From NCBI GenBank assembly GCA_034431765.1, contig DAOUDD010000190.1, forward strand, positions 1 through 6,117: a DNA stretch of 6,117 bases, written 5' to 3'. Below, in pieces: positions 1 through 5,224 of the stretch; the stretch's first letter is position 1; each line of letters starts with the position of its first letter. Below the pieces are notes generated by a model, which ran no database searches, was not told the DNA's origin, and saw nothing but the letters and a program-made list of their open reading frames with translations. A program made the translations under genes and the position numbers. The stretch is from DASYAN01 sp034431765 (GTDB lineage Bacteria; Chloroflexota; Ktedonobacteria; Ktedonobacterales; Ktedonobacteraceae).

Positions 1-3
1 AAG

Positions 4-561
4 ATGCTTGAAATACCTCCAACCACACCAGAACACCTCACAGGGAGACCCAACTGGCGCCATGTCGGAGCATTTCTCGGCCTCACCTTCGGTTTCACCT
101 GGCTACTCGATCTGCTCATTTACTGGCACGGCGGTCTGGGCACGCCGGGAAGCCTGAGCGTCGTGCAACTACAAATGCTCTTCCCGGCATTCAGCGCGAT
201 CGTGCTGGGAATGTTCTTTTTTCCTGAGAGTCCACTCTACTTCCCGCGTACCAACAATGCGTTGGAGCAGTATTTTGGCTCGGCGCGGTATCATGAACGG
301 CGAATCACAGGAAGAAAACAAGCATCCCCCAGCCTTGTCGTCCGTGGGGCCGTTCGGGTGGTTGCCTCCGTCGCTTCCCGCCTGCATCCCTTTTCTGGAA
401 CAGAGCTTTGTCCTGCTGATCTCACGCAATGGCGAGCTTTGCGGAGTGAACTGCATCATCGTCACGAGGCACGGCGTCTGCAGCATCGTTTCCGCAAAGC
501 TCCTGAAAGCTACCTCGCAACCCTCGAAGAGAAGCTCAGCAAAGAAAGATTACCGACGTAG
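4..561 (+). pseudogene. Chimeric ORF: CPBP/CAAX-protease-like N-terminus fused to a transposase-like C-terminal tail
   Basis: This 185-residue open frame reads as two unrelated halves. Residues 1-80 have a short polar start and then hydrophobic segments at about 21-41 and 52-73 ending in GMFFFPESPLYF, which resembles the beginning of bacterial CPBP (CAAX protease/bacteriocin-processing) membrane proteins. The catalytic EExxxR and HxxxH segments of that family, which lie further downstream, are absent. From about residue 82 (base 247) the style changes abruptly to a soluble, Arg/His-rich protein beginning TNNALEQYFGSARYHERR, which looks like the end of a DDE-type transposase; E88 could be its last acidic catalytic residue, an inference. 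The frame stays open to a TAG at 559-561. The likely history is insertion followed by deletion, leaving neither half functional. The true start may lie left of the window, since only three bases precede the ATG. Confidence is good that it is a chimera and lower for the transposase family. Confidence 0.6.
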
Positions 562-562
562 C

Positions 563-604
563 AAAAAAACGGTGGAATGCTACCTCTCAGTAACACTCCA
601 CCGT
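563..604 (-). terminator. Rho-independent terminator of the pterin dehydratase gene
   Basis: Bases 569-579 (ACGGTGGAATG) pair with 594-604 (CACTCCACCGT), an 11-bp stem with one A/C mismatch and a 14-base loop. Read on the minus strand, the stem is followed at once by seven Ts (569-563), the classic intrinsic terminator form. It lies 36 bases beyond the stop of the minus-strand dehydratase gene. There is no T tract after the stem on the plus strand, so it should not efficiently stop the ORF ending at 561. Confidence 0.8.
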
Positions 605-640
605 CATTCAAAAAAAGTTAGACTATAAGAAACGCAACAG

Positions 641-1009
641 CTACTTCCCTACAAACTCCCCGTACGCCTCGTCGCTCTTAGCGGCCATGACAAAGTCATT
701 GCGGTGTAAGCCACCGATCGCATGCGTCCACCAACTTACGCCGACTTTGCCCCACTCAGTGAGAAGCGCGGGATGATGCCCCTCTTCCTCTGCCAGTGCG
801 CCAACTTTGTTTGTAAAGGCGAGAGCGCTGGCAAAATCTTTGAAGGAATAAACACGCTCCAGCCGTTTAATCCCATCCCGTTCGACAATCATCCAGTCTG
901 GCACCTGCCGACCATACTCGGCCTCTTCAGCAGCCGTCACTTCAGGCACGCCTCCATGACACGCTTCACACTTCATCCGTTTCAAATCGTCTGCCATACT
1001 TTTTCCCAT
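641..1009 (-). CDS. phhB: Pterin-4a-carbinolamine dehydratase (4a-hydroxytetrahydrobiopterin dehydratase)
   Basis: This cytoplasmic enzyme of the PCD/DCoH family dehydrates 4a-hydroxytetrahydropterin, the product of aromatic amino acid hydroxylases, so the pterin cofactor can be recycled; in some bacteria family members are linked instead to molybdopterin or folate metabolism. The 122-residue length fits the family. The signature is clear: E74-E76 then H78-H79-P80, a Trp-rich strand (VSWW, 91-94), T95-H96, and GGLHRND at 99-105. H78, H79, H96 and D105 align with the human active-site residues. The usual THD/THE is THA here. The N-terminal C14-x2-C17 with GGVP is common in bacterial members. 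Starts at 1009 (weak GAGAAG, 8 bases upstream) and at 997 (GGGA about 8 bases upstream) are both possible; they differ by four residues. No hydroxylase gene is visible nearby, so it appears monocistronic and its partner is unknown. Confidence 0.93.
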   Translation of the reverse strand: MGKSMADDLKRMKCEACHGGVPEVTAAEEAEYGRQVPDWMIVERDGIKRLERVYSFKDFASALAFTNKVGALAEEEGHHPALLTEWGKVGVSWWTHAIGGLHRNDFVMAAKSDEAYGEFVGK

Positions 1010-1090
1010 TCTAACTACTTCTCAAACACCTGCATACGTGACGCTGACGCAGCAGCACGAGCTGCGCTACACTCCTTGCACAAACCTGAG

Positions 1091-1143
1091 CGCTGCTAGC
1101 TCTGGGAAGAGGGTCCGTTTGAGGTCTCTCAAGAGTAGCAGCG
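1091..1143. repeat. Bulged inverted repeat in the drrB-phhB intergenic region
   Basis: CGCTGCTA (1091-1098) is the exact reverse complement of TAGCAGCG (1136-1143). After a single bulged G, CTCT (1100-1103) pairs with AGAG (1132-1135). The interior carries a smaller hairpin, TTGAG-gtct-CTCAA (1119-1132). GTCCGTTTG also occurs twice as a direct repeat (1113-1121 and 1143-1151). The structure begins 20 bases beyond the ABC permease stop on the minus strand, where a transcript end would be expected, but no T tract follows it on either strand. It may be a processing or 3'-protecting structure, or chance. Confidence 0.4.
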
Positions 1144-1162
1144 TCCGTTTGTGCATGAGATC

Positions 1163-2050
1163 TTATTGTACCTGCCTGCGGAAACGCCATGTTGCCAGGC
1201 CCAGAGCGATTACTGCCAGCACGAACAGTACACCTGTCGCGAGACCAATAATCCCAAGCTCGGTCTGCTTGTCCGCAATCTGCTGCGCGTTCAAGCCAGT
1301 AACTACGACGCGCATTGCCTCAACTGCGTACGTAACGGGGTTGTAGCGCGAGACCGCCTGCAACCAATCTGGCAGAAACTGGACCGGCAACTGCGCTGAG
1401 CTGGTGAAGAGCAGCGGCAGCGTGAAGAAGTTGACGATGAGAAAGGTCGCCTGCGTGTTGCGCGTGACTAGGCCAATGAACAGACCCAGCCCACCAATGA
1501 CCAGTCCAAACAGGATCGCCATAATAAAAATGAATGGGAGCAGTTCGGGATGCTCGATATGTACACCAAAGATAATGCCGACAACGAGCAAAACGATCAC
1601 CTGGATTACCATACGCGTCAGGTCCGCAAGAATACTACCAATGAGAATACTGACGCGATTGACCGGGGCAACGCGCAATTTGTTCAGATAGCCCGACTGG
1701 TCGTCGTTGATGATGCCGAGCGCGGAACTCGCCGCTCCAAAGAGCAGTACTTGAATGATGATCGCCGGCAGGAAAAACGCGGAATAGTTCGTTGTGCCAA
1801 ACTGCGCTGCAATTCCTTTCGCTGCCCCTCCCGGTGCAGCTCCGAAGCCTGTGGTGATGCGGCTAAAAAGTTGCCCAAACAGCAAAAACCAGATCAACGG
1901 CTGCACCAGGGAGAAGTAGAGCTGGATCGGCACGCGAAACATACGGATCAACGCGCGCCGGTAGAGTGTATAGGTGTCCCAGAACAGGTTACGCACAGGC
2001 GAACTTGTCTCTGGCGCTAATGGAGCAATAGCTGTACTTGTTGTACTCAT
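1163..2050 (-). CDS. ABC-2 type transporter permease (DrrB-like), exporter membrane subunit
   Basis: This 295-residue inner-membrane protein forms the translocation path of an ABC exporter with the ATPase encoded just upstream (stop-to-start gap of 39 bases). Hydrophobic segments lie at about 42-62, 92-114, 137-163, 170-195, 201-217 and 266-287, the six-helix ABC-2 pattern. Family hallmarks include the cytoplasmic coupling segment GYLNKLRVAPVNR (120-132) and the late extracytoplasmic stretch LPDWLQAVSRYNP (226-238), typical of DrrB/NodJ-type permeases. The first 20 residues are Ser/Thr/Pro-rich and probably cytosolic; the C-terminus ends in a basic WRFRRQ. The ATG at 2050 has an AAAGGA 13 bases upstream, somewhat far but the only visible ribosome site. 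The substrate cannot be read from sequence; relatives export anthracyclines, other drugs or lipids. It is probably regulated with the upstream marR gene. Confidence 0.93.
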   Translation of the reverse strand: MSTTSTAIAPLAPETSSPVRNLFWDTYTLYRRALIRMFRVPIQLYFSLVQPLIWFLLFGQLFSRITTGFGAAPGGAAKGIAAQFGTTNYSAFFLPAIIIQVLLFGAASSALGIINDDQSGYLNKLRVAPVNRVSILIGSILADLTRMVIQVIVLLVVGIIFGVHIEHPELLPFIFIMAILFGLVIGGLGLFIGLVTRNTQATFLIVNFFTLPLLFTSSAQLPVQFLPDWLQAVSRYNPVTYAVEAMRVVVTGLNAQQIADKQTELGIIGLATGVLFVLAVIALGLATWRFRRQVQ

Positions 2051-2089
2051 GCTGCAAATTCTATCCTTTCTTCCAATAGCCCCCTCGCC

Positions 2090-3160
2090 TTAGCGACGGC
2101 GGCGACCCCAGGGTCCACGACCACCTGAGTAGGGAACGGGATCATCCTGGCGAATACGTGTACCGGTGTATTTCAAGAAGACATCATCAAGCGATGGACT
2201 GCTCAGGCTCAAACCCGTCACTGGCAAGCCAGCTCTGTCCAGCAAGCGCATCACCAGGGGAATCCCCTCCTGACCATGCTCGACCACGACCACCAGGTTG
2301 TTCTCTTTGCTCACCGTCGCGCTGCGCACAAATGACTCGTTCTGTAACGTCTCTTGCATCTGCGTGATCTGCTGCTGCAACGCTGCTCCATCCTGCTTAA
2401 ATGACAGCGTGATGACATCTCCACCCAGACGCGCTTTCAGTTCAGCAGGACTACCCTCGGCGATGATCTTACCCCCGTCAATGATTGCCAGGCGATCACA
2501 CAGCCGATCCGCCTCTTCCATATAATGTGTTGTCAGGAAGATGGTCAACCCCTCCTGCTTGTTGAGCCGCTCCAGGTACTTCCACAGGCTGGCGCGATTC
2601 TGCGGGTCCAGGCCGGTCGTTGGCTCGTCCAGAAAGAGGATTCGTGGACGATGAATCAAGGCAGATGCCAGGTCCAGGCGTTTGCGCATTCCACCAGAGA
2701 ATGTGCCAACCTTGCGATTCGCGGCCTCTTTCAGATCCATCAGTTCGATCAATTCCTCTGCGCGCTGCTTGATAACCGAGCGTTCGATGTGATAAAGGTT
2801 GCCCTGTATATCCAGATTCTCGCGCGCAGTCAGTTCATCATCAGGACTGGCTTCCTGCGCTGCATAGCCGATCAAGCGTCTGACCGCATCTCGATCTCGC
2901 TCGACATCGTGTCCTAGAATCGTGGTGTTTCCACTCGTTCGCCCGATCAAGGTGATCAAGATTTTAATCGTTGTTGATTTGCCAGCACCATTAGGGCCTA
3001 AAAAGCCGAAAAACTCGCCGTCTTTCACAAAGAAATTGATGCCTTTGACCGCCTCAACTCCTCCCTGATACACTTTGACGAGATCCTGCACCTCAATCAC
3101 GGCATTTTTTGGCGTCTCCTGTGCAGGCGCTACGGGGGTCTCTGCTATCTGTTCAGCCAA
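2090..3160 (-). CDS. ABC transporter ATP-binding protein, DrrA family
   Basis: This 356-residue cytoplasmic ATPase would power the DrrB-like permease. All nucleotide-binding elements are intact: Walker A GPNGAGKS (55-62), Q-loop Gln102, signature FSGGM (154-158, a common variant of LSGGM), Walker B ILFLDE with catalytic E179, D-loop GLDP (183-186) and switch H212. Residues about 250-340 form the extra C-terminal domain typical of DrrA-type ATPases (DUF4162-like), ending in the conserved SLDDVFLKYTG. The last dozen residues are Gly/Arg-rich (GRRRR end), and the first 20 are a loose Pro/Ala/Glu-rich extension. The start is a TTG at 3160: it has a strong AAGGAG (3167-3172) at a spacing of 6 bases, while no ATG lies before the core domain. 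That ribosome site overlaps the marR stop codon, so the two genes are probably translationally coupled. Confidence 0.95.
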   Translation of the reverse strand: MAEQIAETPVAPAQETPKNAVIEVQDLVKVYQGGVEAVKGINFFVKDGEFFGFLGPNGAGKSTTIKILITLIGRTSGNTTILGHDVERDRDAVRRLIGYAAQEASPDDELTARENLDIQGNLYHIERSVIKQRAEELIELMDLKEAANRKVGTFSGGMRKRLDLASALIHRPRILFLDEPTTGLDPQNRASLWKYLERLNKQEGLTIFLTTHYMEEADRLCDRLAIIDGGKIIAEGSPAELKARLGGDVITLSFKQDGAALQQQITQMQETLQNESFVRSATVSKENNLVVVVEHGQEGIPLVMRLLDRAGLPVTGLSLSSPSLDDVFLKYTGTRIRQDDPVPYSGGRGPWGRRRR

Positions 3161-3166
3161 CGTCGT

Positions 3167-3172
3167 CTCCTT
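3167..3172 (-). promoter_or_regulatory. Shine-Dalgarno site that decides the TTG start of the ABC ATPase gene
   Basis: On the minus strand the sequence reads AAGGAG, six bases, then TTG. The site shares two bases with the marR TAA stop codon (3171-3173), so ribosomes ending marR sit on the next start. This fixes a non-ATG start and the gene order marR then ATPase. Confidence 0.8.
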
Positions 3173-3686
3173 ATTTTTCTACGCAAAATGGGTTATCCGT
3201 TCCGTGTTCCTGTTGCTCGACTTGCCCGACCTGTATAAATTCCTCTAAACCAGCAAGAAGAGCCTCTCGTCCTTCATCACTCATGGTGCGAAAGATGGCG
3301 GCGAAGCGTGCATTGATGCGCTGGTGAAGCTCCTGGCGCGCTCTTCGCCCACTCTCGGTAAATTCGACGAAGACCTGCCGCCGATCTCGTGTATCGCGCT
3401 GCCGTACCACCATCCCACGCTTTTCCAGGCTATCCACCGTACGCACAACTGTAGCAGGATCAATCTGCATCCGATTCGCTAACCAGCCAATCGTCGTCAG
3501 TTCATCCGCTTGCGCTTTCTCCAGGAGGGCCAGCACGATAAATTGCGTCGTGCTCATCCCCTGCTGATGCGCATGCTTAAAGTCTGCGCTCATAATCTGG
3601 CGAAAGCGACCAAAAGCGGTGAGCAGTTGCTCCACCTGGGCATCGAAAAGCTCTTGCGCTTCTCGTTCCTGAGTATTTTCTGTCAT
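3171..3686 (-). CDS. MarR family transcriptional regulator
   Basis: This 171-residue protein is a dimeric winged-helix repressor of the MarR family, whose members typically lose DNA affinity on binding small phenolic or drug ligands or on oxidation. Residues 10-42 form the N-terminal dimerisation helix. The winged helix spans about 45-113, with the recognition helix near DPATVVRTVDSLEKRG (76-91) and the wing marked by DTRDRRQVFVEFTESG (98-113), the family's DxRDRR signature. Helices at 114-155 complete the dimer interface. Only one cysteine is present (C168, at the extreme C-terminus), so OhrR-type thiol sensing is unlikely. The ATG at 3686 is preferred: the upstream TTG at 3722 lacks a ribosome site and would place the operator boxes in the coding sequence. 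The ribosome site before 3686 is only a weak AAGAAGAG. It heads the operon with the exporter genes, which it probably represses together with itself. Confidence 0.92.
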   Translation of the reverse strand: MTENTQEREAQELFDAQVEQLLTAFGRFRQIMSADFKHAHQQGMSTTQFIVLALLEKAQADELTTIGWLANRMQIDPATVVRTVDSLEKRGMVVRQRDTRDRRQVFVEFTESGRRARQELHQRINARFAAIFRTMSDEGREALLAGLEEFIQVGQVEQQEHGTDNPFCVEK

Positions 3687-3709
3687 GCTCTTCTTTTGGG
3701 GAAAAATGA

Positions 3710-3738
3710 TTGTTAGCAACAACCATTGGTATTAACAA
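3710..3738. promoter_or_regulatory. Tandem palindromic boxes, probable MarR operators
   Basis: Two 13-bp boxes, TTGTTAGCAACAA (3710-3722) and TTGGTATTAACAA (3726-3738), agree at 10 of 13 positions. Box 1 has perfect 5-bp arms (TTGTT/AACAA). Box 2 has one arm mismatch. Their centres are 16 bp apart. Together they lie inside a wider near-perfect 10-bp inverted repeat (3706-3715 with 3733-3742, one mismatch). They sit between the predicted promoter and the marR ATG, from about +12 to +40 of the predicted transcript, where a bound dimer would block RNA polymerase. Assignment to this MarR is by position and symmetry. Confidence 0.6.
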
Positions 3739-3756
3739 TGATCTGTACAACAAAAC

Positions 3757-3784
3757 ATTACACGATTCGATAGGACGTTGTCAA
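3757..3784 (-). promoter_or_regulatory. Sigma70-type promoter of the marR-exporter operon
   Basis: On the minus strand a perfect -35 TTGACA (3784-3779) is followed after 16 bases by TGTAAT (3762-3757), which matches five of six consensus -10 bases. Transcription would start near 3750, giving a leader of about 64 bases that contains both palindromic boxes before the marR ATG. Confidence 0.6.
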
Positions 3785-4072
3785 GGGGTTTTCAGAGAAA
3801 AAAACAGTGGACAACGCTCTTTATTGGATTACTTCGTCTCAGAGGTCCTTACGGTCCAGCCAGAGCCGTTGCAGACATTTCTCCTACAGACCTGCCTACT
3901 CACTCGTCTTAACGCTTCTCTGTGCGACGCTGTGCTTGGGAGGCAGGACAGCGCTCTATTGTTGGAGACCCTGGAACGAACAAATCTCTTTCTAGAACGG
4001 CTGGATGGGCCTGGAAACTGGTATCGCTATCATGCTCTTTTTGCCACTTCGATGCATATTCTGATGAAATAG
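3785..4072 (+). pseudogene. Relic of a MalT-like LuxR family regulator (internal fragment)
   Basis: In the frame that ends at the TAG of 4070-4072, bases about 3815-4045 translate to LLDYFVSEVLTVQPEPLQ, then FLLQTCLLTRLNASLCDAVLG, then LLETLERTNLFLERLD and WYRYHALFA. This order is characteristic of the region after the NTPase domain of large (about 900-residue) MalT/STAND LuxR regulators, which normally read like LxDYLxxEVLxxQP, SLCDAV, LExLERANLFLxxLD and WYRYHxLFAxLL. The Walker-bearing NTPase before it, the TPR-like repeats after it and the LuxR HTH are all missing. Similarity stops right after HALFA, and the frame ends soon after. No start codon with a ribosome site is visible; the frame runs back into the marR promoter region. 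The piece is about a tenth of a full gene and should be inert. It marks an old deletion or rearrangement next to the operon. Confidence 0.72.
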
Positions 4073-4097
4073 ATTTGTGTAGAACCTATCAAATTCA

Positions 4098-4156
4098 TTT
4101 TTAATTAGCGAGCTTTTTGTGCGCGTGACACGCACAAAAAGCTCGCTAATTAAAAA
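4098..4156. repeat. Perfect 26-bp inverted repeat with a 7-base loop
   Basis: Bases 4098-4123 are the exact reverse complement of 4131-4156, with CGTGACA as the loop. Each arm runs from a T5/A5 end through TAATTAGCGAGC and a second T5/A5 block to a GTGCG core. The arms lack a following T tract on both strands, since the T run is at the outer 5' side of the stem, so it does not fit a standard intrinsic terminator. It lies between the LuxR relic and the tatA terminator. It may be a miniature mobile-element remnant, two abutted element ends, or a cruciform-forming site. Confidence 0.7.
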
Positions 4157-4175
4157 ATAGCCCATTCATGGGCTA
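4152..4175 (-). terminator. Rho-independent terminator of the TatA-family gene
   Basis: TAGCCCAT (4158-4165) and ATGGGCTA (4168-4175) form a perfect 8-bp stem. On the minus strand it is followed directly by six Ts (4157-4152). It lies 38 bases past the TatA gene stop. The T tract is also the outer arm of the adjoining 26-bp palindrome. Confidence 0.75.
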
Positions 4176-4213
4176 AGATAAACAAAAGGAAAAATGGGAA
4201 GCTGCGCTACTCA

Positions 4214-4588
4214 CTATTTCCCCTCTGTTCTTGTCTCCAGGTGAGTCTCGGCAGGTGGGGGAGGAGCGACAACCTGTGCTGCTGGCTTGGAGGGTTCAAC
4301 AGGCACTGACTCCACCGTCCCTTGTTTCTCTATCGCTGGTTGCGTCTTCTTCTGCTTAGGCGGGGAGACAAGCATGTCTACAGCTTGCATCGAATTGAGC
4401 GGCACCTGTGGCAAGCCTTCAGTCATCTTCTTCAATTCATCCACGCCGATATCTGAGAGCACCTTTTCCTTCATCTGTTTGGCCTGCGCCACGCTTTTGC
4501 CAGCCCCCTTCGCAAAGGACTGCAATGTCTTTGGCCCAAATACAGCCAGGACGGCGACCGCGATCAGCACCATCTCCATAATACGCAT
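4214..4588 (-). CDS. tatA: TatA/TatB family Sec-independent translocase subunit
   Basis: The 124-residue product has the TatA/Hcf106 plan: a very short outer end, one membrane helix at about 4-17 (MEMVLIAVAVLAVF), the hinge FGPK (17-20), and an amphipathic helix about 20-47 rich in Gly/Ala/Lys (SFAKGAGKSVAQAKQMKEK). A long cytoplasmic tail follows, Pro/Ala/Val/Glu-rich from about 84 onward with a PPPP run. In the Tat system such subunits oligomerise to let folded twin-arginine substrates cross the membrane with TatC; no tatC is visible here. The length exceeds typical TatA (60-90 residues) and approaches TatB, and Glu5 in the helix also recalls TatB, so the TatA or TatB role is unresolved. 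The ATG at 4588 has AAGGAG (4597-4602) at 8 bases; the in-frame TTG at 4615 is upstream of that site and is rejected. Confidence 0.85.
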   Translation of the reverse strand: MRIMEMVLIAVAVLAVFGPKTLQSFAKGAGKSVAQAKQMKEKVLSDIGVDELKKMTEGLPQVPLNSMQAVDMLVSPPKQKKTQPAIEKQGTVESVPVEPSKPAAQVVAPPPPAETHLETRTEGK

Positions 4589-4601
4589 CAGAAAAACTCC
4601 T

Positions 4602-4670
4602 TTATGCAAAGGCAAAGCACGCCGCTACTATACACTTTCTGTATGCAAACATACCCTTTGATTGTACCAT
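4602..4670 (-). CDS. Candidate 22-codon leader ORF upstream of tatA
   Basis: On the minus strand an ATG at 4670 opens a 22-residue frame, MVQSKGMFAYRK then CIVAACFAFA, ending with TAA at 4604-4602. The stop is 13 bases before the tatA ATG and touches the tatA AAGGAG site, an arrangement expected for translational coupling. The ATG is preceded by GGAGGTGAT, a near-complete match to the anti-16S sequence, present twice. The peptide has a basic front and a hydrophobic Cys-containing end, like a tiny membrane peptide. The opposing reading is that the same bases (TGGTACAAT, minus strand of 4669-4661) are an extended -10 promoter for tatA, in which case the ORF would not be transcribed whole. No homology is claimed. 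Confidence 0.3.
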   Translation of the reverse strand: MVQSKGMFAYRKCIVAACFAFA

Positions 4671-4690
4671 ATCACCTCCGAATCACCTCC
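4671..4690. repeat. Tandem ATCACCTCC repeat (duplicated ribosome-binding sequence on the minus strand)
   Basis: ATCACCTCC occurs at 4671-4679 and 4682-4690, an 11-bp period. On the minus strand this gives GGAGGTGAT twice. On the plus strand it equals the conserved 3' tail of 16S rRNA. The copy nearer tatA sits just before the ATG at 4670. Confidence 0.6.
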
Positions 4691-5166
4691 AACCTATATC
4701 CCAAAATAGCCAGGCGCTAAGTTGTATAGAATGAGAGTTGTAACGAGGTCGAACGGGGCAAGTGTTGCCATCATCAGCCAGTCTCTTTCCATAGCCGTCA
4801 AACGAATGATTGGACAAACAAAAAATATACGGGCACGTTAAACATTAAAGATGACGTACAACCGATTTATTATATTATTTTGAACATTATAACGGTCAAG
4901 GGAGAGAATGATAATGCGACGTTGAGAACTCACTGTCCCGTTCAAATTACTCAATGATAGTCCAATCATTCGATAACGTTCTGAGACACAGACGGACGCT
5001 CCTCTCAGTGCGTGCTTCGTTCAGGTTTATACTTTATACAAGGAAGGTTGCTCGGCTCGTGCTCCCGCGCCAGCGTCACGCGCTCAGGTTTTTCGAGCAG
5101 CAATTATTGGCAACATACCAATCTTGGCTATCTCCGGCGTCAAAGATCGGGATCTCACAATAAACA
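4691..5166. other. Gene-poor intergenic region
   Basis: I see no convincing gene here. The small plus-strand open frame at 4954-5163 has no ribosome site and a composition that does not look coding. An AT-rich block at 4865-4892 contains two minus-strand TATAAT sequences (4891-4886 and 4874-4869), the second 19 bases after TTGACC (4899-4894). It could be a weak promoter firing toward tatA. Weak short hairpins occur at 4981-5008 and 5049-5099. A 13-bp inverted repeat (4803-4815/4960-4972) is listed separately. Confidence 0.5.
4803..4972. repeat. Widely spaced perfect 13-bp inverted repeat
   Basis: CGAATGATTGGAC (4803-4815) is exactly reverse-complemented by GTCCAATCATTCG (4960-4972). The arms enclose 144 bases that are AT-rich in the middle. 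No target-site duplication is visible outside the arms and no ORF lies between them. It could be a miniature inverted-repeat element, a paired protein-binding site, or a long-range RNA stem. Confidence 0.5.
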
Positions 5167-5175
5167 TGGTATGAT
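5167..5175 (+). promoter_or_regulatory. Extended -10 promoter candidate for the anchored extracellular protein gene
   Basis: TGGTATGAT gives a TGn extension and TATGAT, five of six matches to the -10 consensus. No good -35 is present at 15-19 bases upstream, as is allowed for extended -10 promoters. The predicted transcript starts about 43 bases before the ATG at 5225. Confidence 0.4.
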
Positions 5176-5224
5176 GGAAACAAAAGGAACATGAACAGAT
5201 AAGGGAAGAGAGCAGTATTTAGCA

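Noticed and set aside
257..628. Plus-strand 123-codon open frame
   Set aside because: It overlaps the chimeric ORF in another frame, has no ribosome site and no protein-like pattern, and runs through the terminator.
722..1099. Plus-strand 125-codon open frame
   Set aside because: It is antisense to the clearly recognised pterin dehydratase, whose catalytic motifs are intact.
1550..2020. Plus-strand 156-codon open frame
   Set aside because: It lies wholly antisense to the ABC permease. Its charged, motif-free translation is what the opposite strand of a membrane protein gives.
2525..2917. Plus-strand 130-codon open frame
   Set aside because: It is antisense to the ABC ATPase core domain with no ribosome site.
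3687..3722. Longer marR start at the TTG of 3722
   Set aside because: There is no ribosome site before it, it would add a hydrophobic extension atypical for MarR, and it covers the operator boxes.
4098..4156. Reading the 26-bp palindrome as a bidirectional terminator
   Set aside because: The T tract lies 5' of the stem on both strands; the bases after the stem are A-rich on either strand.
4287..4661. Plus-strand 124-codon open frame
   Set aside because: It is antisense to the TatA-family gene, which has a strong ribosome site and an intact hinge motif.
4954..5163. Plus-strand 69-codon open frame in the intergenic region
   Set aside because: It has no ribosome site, no recognisable segments, and begins inside the 13-bp inverted repeat unit.
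5191..5202. Three-codon mini-ORF (ATG AAC AGA TAA) after AAAGGA, upstream of the 5225 gene
   Set aside because: The spacing to the ATG is too short (about 2-3 bases) and such tiny frames arise often by chance.
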